From the NCBI RefSeq assembly GCF_001280005.1, contig NZ_LGDW01000166.1, forward strand, positions 1 through 64,000: a stretch of 64,000 nucleotides of DNA. Reading direction: 5' to 3'. Below the pieces are notes generated by a model. It saw only the letters and a list, made by a program, of their open reading frames with translations, was not told where the DNA came from and did not search any database. Made by a program: the position numbers and the translations under genes. Shown piece by piece: positions 24,456 through 32,068 of the stretch (the stretch's first letter is position 1; each line of letters starts with the position of its first letter). This DNA is from Streptomyces sp. NRRL WC-3618. Lineage in GTDB: Bacteria; Actinomycetota; Actinomycetes; Streptomycetales; Streptomycetaceae.

Positions 24456-25343
24456 TCAGGGCTGCCGGTCGGGCCGTTCCAGCAGGTTCATCAGCGCCCG
24501 CGCCGCCGGACTCGTGGCCTGCGACGGCGGCAGCATCGCGACCGTCTCGTACACCGTCTCGCCGGTGCCCTTCACGGTCAGCGCGGTCAGCGCGGCGCGC
24601 TTGTGCGCGAAGTGCCGGGGCACCACCGCCACGCCCAGCCCTTCCTCGACCAGGTCCAGGAGGCTGTGCACGTCGTTGACCTCCAGCGCCACGGTCCGCC
24701 GTACGCACGCGGCGGCGAACACCTCGTCCGTGACGCGGCGCGGCCCCCAGTCCGGATGGAAGTCGACGAACGCCTCCCCGCCCAGTTCCTCCGGCGTCAC
24801 CGCGTCCGCGAGGGCGAACGGATGGCTCGGATGGCACAGCGCGGTCATCGGCTCGCTGCTCAGGGGTACGGACCGCAACTGGTCGGAGTCCGCACGGGTC
24901 CGAATGGCGAAGGCGAGGTCGAGCCGACCGGCCGCCACCTCGTCCGCGATCGCCTCGGAACCCGCCTGCCGCAGCCGGATCTCCACGTCCGGATGACGCC
25001 GCCGGAACGCGGCGAGCAGCCCGGCGACGTCCACCCCTCCGATGCACTGCTCCGCGCCCAGCGCGAGTGTCCCGCGCAGCACGCCCTGCACGGCGGCCAC
25101 GGCGTCGTGCGCCGCCCGCACCTGTGTCAGGATGCGTTCCGCCTCACCCAACAGCGCCCGCCCCGCCTCGGTGAGCGCCACCCGGCGCGTGGTGCGCACG
25201 AACAGCGGGGTCTGCAACTCCCGCTCCAGCGCGCGGATCGAGGCCGACAGGCCCGACTGGGACACCATCAGCCGTTCGGCGGCCCGGGTGAAGTGCTGGT
25301 CCTCCGCGACCGCGACGAAGTGCTGGAGATGGCGTAGTTCCAT
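24456..25343 (-). CDS. LysR-type transcriptional regulator
   Basis: The 295-residue protein begins MELRHLQHFVAVAEDQHFTRAAERLMVSQSGLSASIRALE, in which the winged HTH of the LysR family is plain, and continues with the LTEAGRALLGEAERIL linker helix and a periplasmic-binding-like effector domain (GTLALGAEQ, LRQAGSEAIADEVAAGRLDLAF, DLVEEGLGVAVVPRHFA). LysR regulators usually control a divergent gene in response to a small molecule; here that is the YghZ-like aldo/keto reductase. A palindromic candidate site lies between them. ATG 25343 matches the family N-terminus. Confidence 0.92.
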   Translation of the reverse strand: MELRHLQHFVAVAEDQHFTRAAERLMVSQSGLSASIRALERELQTPLFVRTTRRVALTEAGRALLGEAERILTQVRAAHDAVAAVQGVLRGTLALGAEQCIGGVDVAGLLAAFRRRHPDVEIRLRQAGSEAIADEVAAGRLDLAFAIRTRADSDQLRSVPLSSEPMTALCHPSHPFALADAVTPEELGGEAFVDFHPDWGPRRVTDEVFAAACVRRTVALEVNDVHSLLDLVEEGLGVAVVPRHFAHKRAALTALTVKGTGETVYETVAMLPPSQATSPAARALMNLLERPDRQP

Positions 25344-25356
25344 GATTGAGAAGCCT

Positions 25357-25377
25357 ATCCGCTGAATACCATCGGAT
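25357..25377. promoter_or_regulatory. Candidate LysR operator (ATCCG-N11-CGGAT)
   Basis: ATCCG (25357-25361) and CGGAT (25373-25377) are perfect inverted half-sites separated by 11 bp, 13 bp upstream of the lysR start and 85 bp upstream of the aldo/keto reductase start. The spacing suits the T-N11-A rule for LysR sites. Confidence 0.55.
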
Positions 25378-25462
25378 TCTCCTGTTGGACCACTGCCCGT
25401 CCCCGGGGAAGAGTGGGACCAGCAATGATCACATCCGCTGTGCCAACCCCTCTGGAGTCGCG

Positions 25463-26455
25463 TTGTACACCGCACACACCGACCGTTACGCGGACATGCC
25501 CTACCGGCGCACCGGACGCAGCGGTCTGAAGCTCCCCGCGCTGTCGCTCGGTCTGTGGCACAACTTCGGCCCGGACCGTCCGGTCGACACCCAGCGCGCC
25601 ATCCTGCGGCGCGCGTTCGACCTCGGCGTCACCCACTTCGACCTGGCCAACAACTACGGCCCGCCGCCCGGTGCCGCCGAGTCCGCGCTCGGCGAGGCCC
25701 TCAAGGCCGACTTCGCCCCGTACCGCGACGAACTGGTGATCTCCACCAAGGCGGGCTACCTCATGTGGCCCGGCCCGTACGGCGAGTGGGGCTCGCGCAA
25801 GTACCTGCTCTCCTCCCTCGACCAGAGCCTGACCCGCATGGGCCTGGACCACGTCGACATCTTCTACTCGCACCGCCCCGACCCCGAGACTCCGCTCGAG
25901 GAGACGATGGGGGCCCTGCACACGGCGGTCCAGCAGGGCAAGGCGCTCTACGTCGGCGTCTCCAACTACTCGCCGGAGCAGACCCGTGAGGCCGCCCGCA
26001 TCCTGGCCGACCTGGGCACTCCGCTCCTCATTCATCAGCCCCGCTACTCGATGCTCGACCGACGTCCGGAGGAGACAGGCCTGCTGGACACGCTGGACGA
26101 GCTCCAGGTCGGCTCCATCGTCTTCTCCCCGCTGGAGCAGGGCCTGCTCACCGGCCGCTACCTCGACGGCATCCCGGCGGACTCGCGGGCGGCGAGCGAC
26201 AGCCCGTTCCTGAACTCCGACCGGATCACCGAGGACCTCGTGCGGCAGCTGCGCGCCCTCGACGACATCGCCGGGTCCCGTGGCCAGAGCCTGGCCCAGC
26301 TGGCGCTGGCCTGGGTCCTGCGCGGCGGCCGGGTGACGTCCGCCCTGGTCGGCGCGAGCAGCCCGCAGCAGTTGGAGGACAGCGTCGCGGCCATCGGAAA
26401 CCTGGAGTTCTCCGACGAGGAACTGGCCCGGATCGAGGCGGTCGTCAAGACCTGA
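25463..26455 (+). CDS. gpr: Aldo/keto reductase, YghZ-type (L-glyceraldehyde 3-phosphate reductase)
   Basis: The 330-residue protein parallels E. coli YghZ along its length: YRRTGRSGLKLPALSLGLWHNFG, THFDLANNYGPPPGAAE (catalytic Asp and Tyr), ISTKAGYLMWPGPYGEWGSRKY (Lys), DIFYSHRPDPETPLEE (His), and the cofactor end ALVGASSPQQLEDSVAA. YghZ reduces L-glyceraldehyde 3-phosphate and methylglyoxal with NADPH. The TTG at 25463 is preferred because GGAG lies five bases upstream and the protein aligns from there. The gene is divergent from a LysR regulator with a palindrome between. Confidence 0.88.
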   Translation: MYTAHTDRYADMPYRRTGRSGLKLPALSLGLWHNFGPDRPVDTQRAILRRAFDLGVTHFDLANNYGPPPGAAESALGEALKADFAPYRDELVISTKAGYLMWPGPYGEWGSRKYLLSSLDQSLTRMGLDHVDIFYSHRPDPETPLEETMGALHTAVQQGKALYVGVSNYSPEQTREAARILADLGTPLLIHQPRYSMLDRRPEETGLLDTLDELQVGSIVFSPLEQGLLTGRYLDGIPADSRAASDSPFLNSDRITEDLVRQLRALDDIAGSRGQSLAQLALAWVLRGGRVTSALVGASSPQQLEDSVAAIGNLEFSDEELARIEAVVKT

Positions 26456-27023
26456 CGGCCGCCGAGTCTTTCTTCGCGCCGTTCCTCGCTCTGCTTTGAA
26501 CGGAACCGTTCGGCCGGCCGTACTGTCACGGGGGCACCCTCTTCCTTTCCGAGGGCTTTGGGTGCCGTCGTACCGAAGAACCTGGCGGATTCCGGCCAGA
26601 CCAGGGCGGTCCACCCTCCTGGTGCCGGACTTTTGCGCCGTACGGCTGTGAATTCCTCGTCGACCGTGTCGACTTTTTCGCTGGTGGCCCTGGGGCCCTC
26701 CCTTTTCGGTGGTCTTCGCTATGGAGACCACTGGGAATCGGAGAACTCATCACGAATACCATGATCTTCGAGAATCTCCGGAGATCTGTCGGCGGGAAAA
26801 CAGACTCTCCCGTCGGATTCCGGTCCATACCTGCCAGGAATATGCCAGGAGAATGCATGGAAACTGGCCGGAAAGGCGTGGTGACAGAGTGTCAATAGTG
26901 AAGATACTCATTTGGTAGAACACTGCACCACTGGGTGACCAGGGAGTGACCAGCAGCAACGCGCACGACGAGTGAGCCGCACGGAAAGCGAGGCAAGGCC
27001 GGCAGGCGATCGGGGGAAAGATC
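26456..27023. other. Long AT-richer intergenic region with several palindromes
   Basis: This 568-bp gap is visibly lower in GC than its surroundings, especially 26640-26960. It holds GTCGAC-CGT-GTCGAC followed by five T (26659-26678, terminator-like), a GTGGTCT/AGACCAC inverted repeat (26709-26731), a perfect 12-bp palindrome ATCTCCGGAGAT (26774-26785) and a repeated TGACCAG upstream of the next gene. A 45-codon frame from ATG 26761 to 26898 has poor codon bias and no ribosome-binding site; I do not call it. A regulatory region or small RNA is plausible. Confidence 0.55.
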
Positions 27024-27434
27024 GTGCACGACGAGTTTCTTTGCCATGTCACGGCGTACGGGGTCTGCGCGGGCAGGCGCATAGGAGTGCCGCTGGGTAC
27101 GTACCGCGCGCCCACCCTGGCGCTGGCCCTGTGGTGGTTACGGGACCGGGCGAACTGGATCGCCGAACGGCTCGATCCGCAGCCCGACGAACCGTACTTC
27201 CCCCCGAACTCGCTCGTCCCGGTGGCCGCCACCGTGCCCGACGTGCCGGGTCTGCTGCGCCGCTGGGCCATGGACCCGCACCAACAGGAGCTGGTCGCCG
27301 ATGAGTTGGCGGCGGGCAGGCTCGTCCGGATCGCCACGTACGACGAGACCACCGAGTACGAACTGCTCGCCGAGTCCGTGGACGCGCTCAGGATGCAGCG
27401 GACCAACCCGGCACTGGTCGTACCGGTCGCCTAG
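27024..27434 (+). CDS. Conserved hypothetical protein containing a TTA codon
   Basis: The 136-residue protein starts at GTG 27024 after GGGGGAAAGATC. It is soluble, rich in Trp/Tyr/Pro, and reads HDEFLCHVTAYGVCAGRRIG, then RAPTLALALWWLRDRANWIAE and a C-terminal acidic ATYDETTEYELLAESVDALR. I do not recognise a characterised domain. I have the impression of a Streptomyces-restricted conserved family. Codon 39 (27138-27140) is TTA, so expression may depend on the bldA tRNA. Its upstream region is long and AT-rich. The stop codon overlaps by four bases the end of the convergent streptophobe gene. Confidence 0.7.
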   Translation: MHDEFLCHVTAYGVCAGRRIGVPLGTYRAPTLALALWWLRDRANWIAERLDPQPDEPYFPPNSLVPVAATVPDVPGLLRRWAMDPHQQELVADELAAGRLVRIATYDETTEYELLAESVDALRMQRTNPALVVPVA

Positions 27435-28741
27435 CCACCGCGACCCCCGACCCGCGCGGTGAGACCGTCACCCGGCCGGCGCACCCGCCGGGCCAACAGC
27501 GCCCCCAGGAACCCGGCGACCAGCCCCCACAGCAGCGCGAACCCGAGCGCGCCCCACAGTCGGGCGTGCAGGAACAGGGCGCCGGAGAGATGGCCGCCGA
27601 GGTCCCCGATGCCGAGCACGGACAGGCCGTAGTGGGCGGAGATTCGGCCGGTCAGGCAGATCATCAGGACCGTGAGCGCGAGCGCGACCGCCATGCGCAC
27701 GGCGTGCTGCCAGGCCCGCGTCCGGGCCGGTGAGCGCGCCGCCATCAGGAACGCGGCGGCCAGCAGCAGTACGGCGTCGACGGCCACCAGCCACCACACC
27801 CTGCCGTCGGAATCGGCGATGGTGCCCAGGTTGAGCGTGGCGGTGTCGGAGCCGCGCAGGACCTCGTCGAGGACATGGGGCATCGGCAGCCCGAAGGGCC
27901 CGTCGACGCGGCCCTCCCAGGTGGCGCCCAGGCCGGTGGTGAGGGCGAGCCAGACCAGGTTCGGCATGCCCAGCAGTATCAGCGCGAGGTACTGCGTGGG
28001 CTGCCCACGTGTCACCGCCACGACGAGCCCGATCACGGTCCCCAGGGCCACGAAGGCGAGCAGCAGCACGATCATGGCGTACGCGGCCGGACGTGCCGAT
28101 TCCTGCAACCGCAGCAGCCGGGCCGGCAGGGGTGCCCCACGCGAGACCAGCAGGGCCGACGTCAGTACCCCCGCGAGCCACAGCACGCCCGCCAGGAGCG
28201 TCAGCGGTACGTCCGCCGCGAAGCCGATCCTCGGCGCGGCGCCGAAGAGGTCGCCGATGTCGCCGAGGATCCCGTCGCCCAGCGAGACCGCGAAGGTCCG
28301 GCGGGCCGCGTACGCCAGACCGGTCAGACCCAGCACCCACAGGACGGCGATGCGCGCGGCCCATCCGGCCAGCTCCGGCGCCCCCGCGAGGGCACGGTGG
28401 CGCAGCGGGCGCAGAAATCCCGCGCCGGTCACCAGCGCCCCGACCAGCGTCACGGACAGCGGCATCACGGTCAGGCCGCCCGCTGTCTGGGCGAGGTCCC
28501 CGGCGTCGCCCGTCACGTCCACGGTCCCGCCGACCGCCGTCACGACGGCAGCCGCGACGACGCGGGGAAACGCGCCGTCGGGCAGATCGCCCGCACCGGC
28601 CGCCCACAGCCCCAGCGCGGCGGTCAGCACCATGGCGCCGAGTCCGTTCAGCACCGTGGCCAGGGCCTGGACCCAGCCGTGCCGGAAGATGGTCCGCTCC
28701 TCGGCGAGGACCGGCACGGGAGCGGGAGTTCGCGAGCTCAC
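27431..28741 (-). CDS. Streptophobe-type integral membrane protein
   Basis: The 436-residue protein is strongly hydrophobic, with about ten predicted transmembrane helices (for example GLGAMVLTAALGLWAAGAG, AYAMIVLLLAFVALGTVIGLVVAV and LVAVDAVLLLAAAFLMAA). Conserved-looking loops such as GQPTQYLALILLGMPNLVWLALT and HYGLSVLGIGDLGGHLSG match what I remember as the streptophobe family, named for its restriction to Streptomyces and its hydrophobicity. No catalytic motif is visible and the function is unknown. It is divergent from the DUF6777-like gene. Confidence 0.75.
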   Translation of the reverse strand: MSSRTPAPVPVLAEERTIFRHGWVQALATVLNGLGAMVLTAALGLWAAGAGDLPDGAFPRVVAAAVVTAVGGTVDVTGDAGDLAQTAGGLTVMPLSVTLVGALVTGAGFLRPLRHRALAGAPELAGWAARIAVLWVLGLTGLAYAARRTFAVSLGDGILGDIGDLFGAAPRIGFAADVPLTLLAGVLWLAGVLTSALLVSRGAPLPARLLRLQESARPAAYAMIVLLLAFVALGTVIGLVVAVTRGQPTQYLALILLGMPNLVWLALTTGLGATWEGRVDGPFGLPMPHVLDEVLRGSDTATLNLGTIADSDGRVWWLVAVDAVLLLAAAFLMAARSPARTRAWQHAVRMAVALALTVLMICLTGRISAHYGLSVLGIGDLGGHLSGALFLHARLWGALGFALLWGLVAGFLGALLARRVRRPGDGLTARVGGRGG

Positions 28742-28902
28742 CCTGCCACGCTAAGCAGCACTCGGCGGGTGCGCCTGCCGAGCGGAGTGACGGCCTCCGC
28801 TTGCGGGCGGCCCGGGACCAGGCCACACAATGAGCACGTTGTGGAAGAAAGCGGCATGAATCGGGGCGAATGTCGCGGCAGCCCACGTCGGAAGAAGAGC
28901 CA

Positions 28903-30186
28903 GTGAGCGTCGAACAGCCGTCCCCCGGCCGCCCCGGATCCGGAACAGGACCCGGGGCGGGGCACGACCGGCCCTCGTGTCGGTCGGTAGCCCGGATCGC
29001 GGTCCTCGCGACCTCGGTCCTGGCCGCCGTGGCCCTCCTCATCGTTCTCACCCCCCGCTCCCAGGGCACCTCCGAACGGGCGGGCGGCGAGGTCTTTCTC
29101 CAGGCCGCCGGCAAGTCGGGACCCGACCCCTTCACCGAGTCCACGGCCAGGGACAGCTCCGCCCCTCCGGTCACCACTCCCACCGCCACGGTCGCGGAGA
29201 CGGCCGTCGTGAACGCCGTACGGCGCGTGGACGGCGACACGGCCGGCCTGTACGGCGGCACTCGCGCGGTCGCCGGCTGCGACGTGGAGAAGCAGATCCG
29301 GATGCTGGGGGCGACCTCTGCGAAGAACGGCGCGTTCGCGTCGGTCCTCGGCCTCCGGCCCACCGGGGTCCCCGCGTATCTGCGCTCACTCACCCCCGTG
29401 CAGCTCCGCATGGACACCCGCGTCACCAACCACGGCTACCGCGACGGAGCCACCACCGGCTACCAGGCCGTTCTGCAGACCGGCACGGCCGTCCTCGTCG
29501 ATGACCACGGTCGGCCGCGCGTGCGCTGTGCCTGCGGCAACCCGCTCGCCGACCCGGTACGACAACAGAGCACCCCGCGCCAGCGGGGCGACGCTTGGCC
29601 GTCGTACGGCACCTCCCACGTGGTTGTCGTGGCGCCCTCCACCACGGTCATCAAAGTCTTCGTCGTCTACGACCCCGACCGCCGCGACTGGTTCCACCGC
29701 CATCACGGCGACTCGGGCAGACACGACCAGAAGACCGCCCCGCCGGTCAACCTGCCGTCCTCGTCGGTGAGTTCGTCGACCCCCTCGGCAGGGTCCTCGA
29801 CACCCTCGGCCGCGTCCTTCGAACCCTCGGCAGTGTCCCCGAAACCCTCGGCCACGTCCTCTGCACCCTCGTCGGAATCCTCAAAACCAGCGGCGGAGTC
29901 CTCGGTACCCACGTCCGCAGCGCCCGGCCTGCCGCAGCCGCAGTCACCGCCGCCGTGCGTGTCCTCGCCCACCGCCGCGTCCGGGACATCGGCGCCGCCC
30001 GCGTCACCGGCCACACCGCGCACCGGGCGTCCGTCGGCCACCCGCTGCCCGCCGACATCCCCGCCGACGGCCACCGCCCCTTCCTCCTCGCCCCCGTCCT
30101 CGGCCCCCGTGTCACCCCCGTCCCCACCCGACGACGTGCTTCCCGGCACGACGTCGCCGCCGGCCGCCACGGCGCCCTCCTCATGA
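28903..30186 (+). CDS. DUF6777-like membrane-anchored/secreted protein with Ser/Pro-rich repeat tail
   Basis: About 427 residues: a hydrophilic N-terminus, one transmembrane segment (ARIAVLATSVLAAVALLIVL, about residues 28-48), then an extracytoplasmic domain opening with GGEVFLQAAGKSGPDPFTEST, which matches my recollection of DUF6777. Conserved Cys pairs (VAGCDVEKQ, VRCACGNPL) suggest disulfides. From about 29750 to 29930 it becomes a Ser/Thr/Pro/Ala repeat tail of degenerate 8-residue units (SSTPSAGS, SSTPSAAS and similar), typical of wall-spanning linkers. GTG 28903 is the likelier start; ATG 28870 is possible. The anti-sigma gene follows on the same strand 113 bp later. Confidence 0.65.
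   Translation: MSVEQPSPGRPGSGTGPGAGHDRPSCRSVARIAVLATSVLAAVALLIVLTPRSQGTSERAGGEVFLQAAGKSGPDPFTESTARDSSAPPVTTPTATVAETAVVNAVRRVDGDTAGLYGGTRAVAGCDVEKQIRMLGATSAKNGAFASVLGLRPTGVPAYLRSLTPVQLRMDTRVTNHGYRDGATTGYQAVLQTGTAVLVDDHGRPRVRCACGNPLADPVRQQSTPRQRGDAWPSYGTSHVVVVAPSTTVIKVFVVYDPDRRDWFHRHHGDSGRHDQKTAPPVNLPSSSVSSSTPSAGSSTPSAASFEPSAVSPKPSATSSAPSSESSKPAAESSVPTSAAPGLPQPQSPPPCVSSPTAASGTSAPPASPATPRTGRPSATRCPPTSPPTATAPSSSPPSSAPVSPPSPPDDVLPGTTSPPAATAPSS
29760..29930 (+). repeat. Degenerate 24-bp repeats encoding Ser/Pro-rich units
   Basis: Around five to six copies of a roughly 24-bp unit with the core ACCCTCGGC encode PSA-containing octapeptides in the C-terminal tail of the DUF6777-like protein. Copies differ at several positions, so the array is old. 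Confidence 0.7.
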
Positions 30187-30299
30187 GGTCCCCGTGGTGG
30201 CGAAGGCCACGTACCGAAGGGGGGACTGCGACGCGCGGCTCGGGGTACGAGCAGTGGTGCGACCGGGTTCTGCCGGACCGGCCACCGAGAGAGAAACGC

Positions 30300-30752
30300 A
30301 TGATCGACCACCTGGGCGGAGCAGTGACACCGACTGGTCTCGACAAGCCCGTCGAACCGTTGCGTCGGGCTACGCACTTCACCGGCGAGCCGGGCTGCAT
30401 CGCGGAGGCCCGCGTCTTCGCCGAGATCTTCCTCGAGCAGCTGAGGAAGGATTGGTGCGCCCCGAGCGACCGGCGTGTCGACGGCGAACTTGTGTTGGTG
30501 GTCAGCGAGTTGGTCACCAACGCGGACCGGCACAGCCAGGGCCCCTATGTCCTCGAACTGGAGGGCACGGACGCCTCGGTGACCGTCTCCGTGTACGACA
30601 GCAGCGCCACGCTGCCCCTGCGCTATCCCCGGGACCCGGAACGCGTCGGCAGGCACGGCCTGGAAATAGTCCACGCACTCGCCACCGAGGTGACCGCCCG
30701 CCGGGTGCCGGTCGGCAAGTACGTACGGGCCGTGTTGCCCCTCACGCAGTGA
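30300..30752 (+). CDS. Anti-sigma factor-type Ser/Thr kinase (HATPase_c, RsbW/SpoIIAB-like)
   Basis: The 150-residue protein has the GHKL ATPase motifs of anti-sigma kinases: ELVLVVSELVTNADRHSQ (N box), TVSVYDSSATLPL (G1 Asp) and GRHGLEIVHALATEV (G2). Such proteins bind SigB/SigF-type sigma factors and phosphorylate STAS antagonists. It converges with the sigma factor gene, with tails only 95 bp apart. No STAS antagonist gene is next to it. The two SpoIIE phosphatases in this window are candidates for the opposing activity. GAGAGAGAAAC upstream supports ATG 30300. Its final 37 bp are tandemly duplicated after the stop. Confidence 0.85.
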   Translation: MIDHLGGAVTPTGLDKPVEPLRRATHFTGEPGCIAEARVFAEIFLEQLRKDWCAPSDRRVDGELVLVVSELVTNADRHSQGPYVLELEGTDASVTVSVYDSSATLPLRYPRDPERVGRHGLEIVHALATEVTARRVPVGKYVRAVLPLTQ

Positions 30753-30789
30753 CAAGTACGTACGGACCGTGCTGCCCCTCACCCAGTGA
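30716..30789 (+). repeat. 37-bp tandem duplication of the anti-sigma gene 3' end
   Basis: Bases 30716-30752 (the last 12 codons plus stop) are followed immediately by 30753-30789, a copy differing at only three positions. The second copy supplies the left arm of the terminator at 30764-30812. Confidence 0.95.
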
Positions 30790-30812
30790 TCTGGTGAGGG
30801 GCAGCACGGTCC
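30764..30812. terminator. Bidirectional terminator built from duplicated coding sequence
   Basis: A perfect 20-bp stem (30764-30783 with 30793-30812) and 9-nt loop lies between the convergent anti-sigma and sigma genes. Pairing continues outwards to about 30756/30820 with few mismatches. The left arm is copy two of the duplicated anti-sigma 3' end, so the CDS tail itself could also pair with the right arm. Confidence 0.85.
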
Positions 30813-30847
30813 GCATGTACCGGTTTACCGGCGATCCGGCGCGCGCG

Positions 30848-31735
30848 TCAGGCGTAGTCGAGCTCTCCGAGCATGCCCTCGCGCAGCTGCGTGATGATGC
30901 GCTTGATCAGCCGGGAGACATGCATCTGCGAGCAGCCGAGCAGCTCACCGATCTCCGCCTGGGTGGCCTCCTCGACGAACCGCAGATGGATGATCTGCCG
31001 GTCCCGGTCGCTGAGTTCGGCGAGCAGCGGGGCGAGCGACTGGAAGTCCTCGACCAATCGCATCCCGTGCTCCTCGACCCCGATGAAGTCGGCCAGCACC
31101 GCCTCGCCGTCATCGGGTCCGTCGCCGGTCAACGCGGCGTCGAGAGACGCGGAGTTGTAGCCGTTGGAGGCGATCTGTCCCTCGACGACCTCCTCCTCGG
31201 ACAGGTTCATCAGCGTGGCGAGTTCGGCGACCGTCGGATCGCGGTCCAGCCTGCTCGACAGTTCCTCGCGCGCCTTGGCCAGCTCGACGCGCAACTCCTG
31301 AAGCCGGCGCGGTACGTGCACCGCCCACGTCGTGTCCCGGAAGAACCGCTTGATCTCCCCGACGATGTAGGGCACCGCGAACGACGTGAACTCCACCTCG
31401 CGGGACAGCTCGAACCGGTCGATGGCCTTGATCAGGCCGATCATCCCGACCTGGACGATGTCCTCCATGTCGTCGCCGCGACCCCGGAAACGCCCGGCGG
31501 CGAACCGCACGAGCGACATGTTCATCTCGATGAGGGTGTTGCGCGCGTACTGGTACTCGTGCGTGCCCTCCTCGAGTTCGGACAGGCGTTGGAAGAACTG
31601 GCGGGACAGCTCGCGTGCGTCACGCGGGGCCACCTTTCGCGGTTCCGGGACTCCGGGCAGTGGGGCGTCACCCGTCCTGGCTCCGGCGGTGTCCACGACG
31701 ACCTCTGCCTTCGACCGGATCATGGCGGTGTCCAT
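30848..31735 (-). CDS. RNA polymerase sigma factor, SigB/SigF subfamily (group 3)
   Basis: The 295-residue protein has regions 2 to 4 of a sigma-70 group 3 factor: ARNTLIEMNMSLVRFAAGRF, DIVQVGMIGLIKAIDRFE and EFTSFAVPYIVGEIKRFFRDTTWAVHVPRR (region 2), RDPTVAELATLMNLSEEEVVEG (region 3), and ELSDRDRQIIHLRFVEEATQAEIGELLGCSQMHVSRLIKRI (region 4). This is the stress/sporulation SigB-SigF-SigN type; which paralogue is not resolved. GAGAGG precedes ATG 31735. A GCAT-N15-GGGTAC element lies upstream, consistent with self-type promoter recognition. The likely anti-sigma factor is encoded convergently. Confidence 0.9.
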   Translation of the reverse strand: MDTAMIRSKAEVVVDTAGARTGDAPLPGVPEPRKVAPRDARELSRQFFQRLSELEEGTHEYQYARNTLIEMNMSLVRFAAGRFRGRGDDMEDIVQVGMIGLIKAIDRFELSREVEFTSFAVPYIVGEIKRFFRDTTWAVHVPRRLQELRVELAKAREELSSRLDRDPTVAELATLMNLSEEEVVEGQIASNGYNSASLDAALTGDGPDDGEAVLADFIGVEEHGMRLVEDFQSLAPLLAELSDRDRQIIHLRFVEEATQAEIGELLGCSQMHVSRLIKRIITQLREGMLGELDYA

Positions 31736-32054
31736 TACCTGTTACCTCTCCCACGAAAACGTCGACTTGCTGACGATGGAACGGTTCCCGACTGCGCGTA
31801 CCCGGTCGGGCGCCGTGCATGCCCACCATTTTGTTCTGTCCGGGGGCCGGGTGGACACGGGGTGCCAAAGGCCCGGGCAACCATGGGTGTTGACCTGCCG
31901 GTAAGGATCGTGGGGTGGGTCGTGCGCCGACGTAGGCTCCGTGGGGCGATCGTGGTCCCTGTCACTCGGCGGATCGGCGTAGAGAACCCGGCGGCCCGGT
32001 GGCCCGGTAACTCGGTGCGGAAGCTTCGTGGTTCGCTCAGGAGACCCGCTTCGC
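31736..32054. other. Non-coding region between sigma factor and methyltransferase genes
   Basis: These 319 bp contain the upstream region of the leftward sigma gene (candidate promoter at 31798-31822) and the 3' side of the leftward methyltransferase gene. They end in an 18-bp tandem duplication overlapping the methyltransferase stop. No gene is supportable here. Confidence 0.6.
31798..31822 (-). promoter_or_regulatory. Candidate SigB/SigF-type promoter of the sigma factor gene
   Basis: On the minus strand GCAT, a 15-bp spacer and GGGTAC match the Streptomyces GNNT-N14-16-GGGTA(C/T) pattern. The -10 element (31798-31803) is 62 bp upstream of the ATG. Confidence 0.45.
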
Positions 32055-32068
32055 TCAGGAGACCCGCT
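32033..32068. repeat. 18-bp perfect tandem duplication over a stop codon
   Basis: TCGCTCAGGAGACCCGCT occurs at 32033-32050 and again at 32051-32068. On the minus strand it encodes the last codons and stop (AKRVS-stop) of the methyltransferase gene, repeated in frame after the stop. Confidence 0.95.

Noticed and set aside
26761..26898. A 45-codon ORF in the low-GC gap
   Set aside because: Codon usage is unlike Streptomyces genes, GGAG is too far upstream, and no family resemblance is seen.
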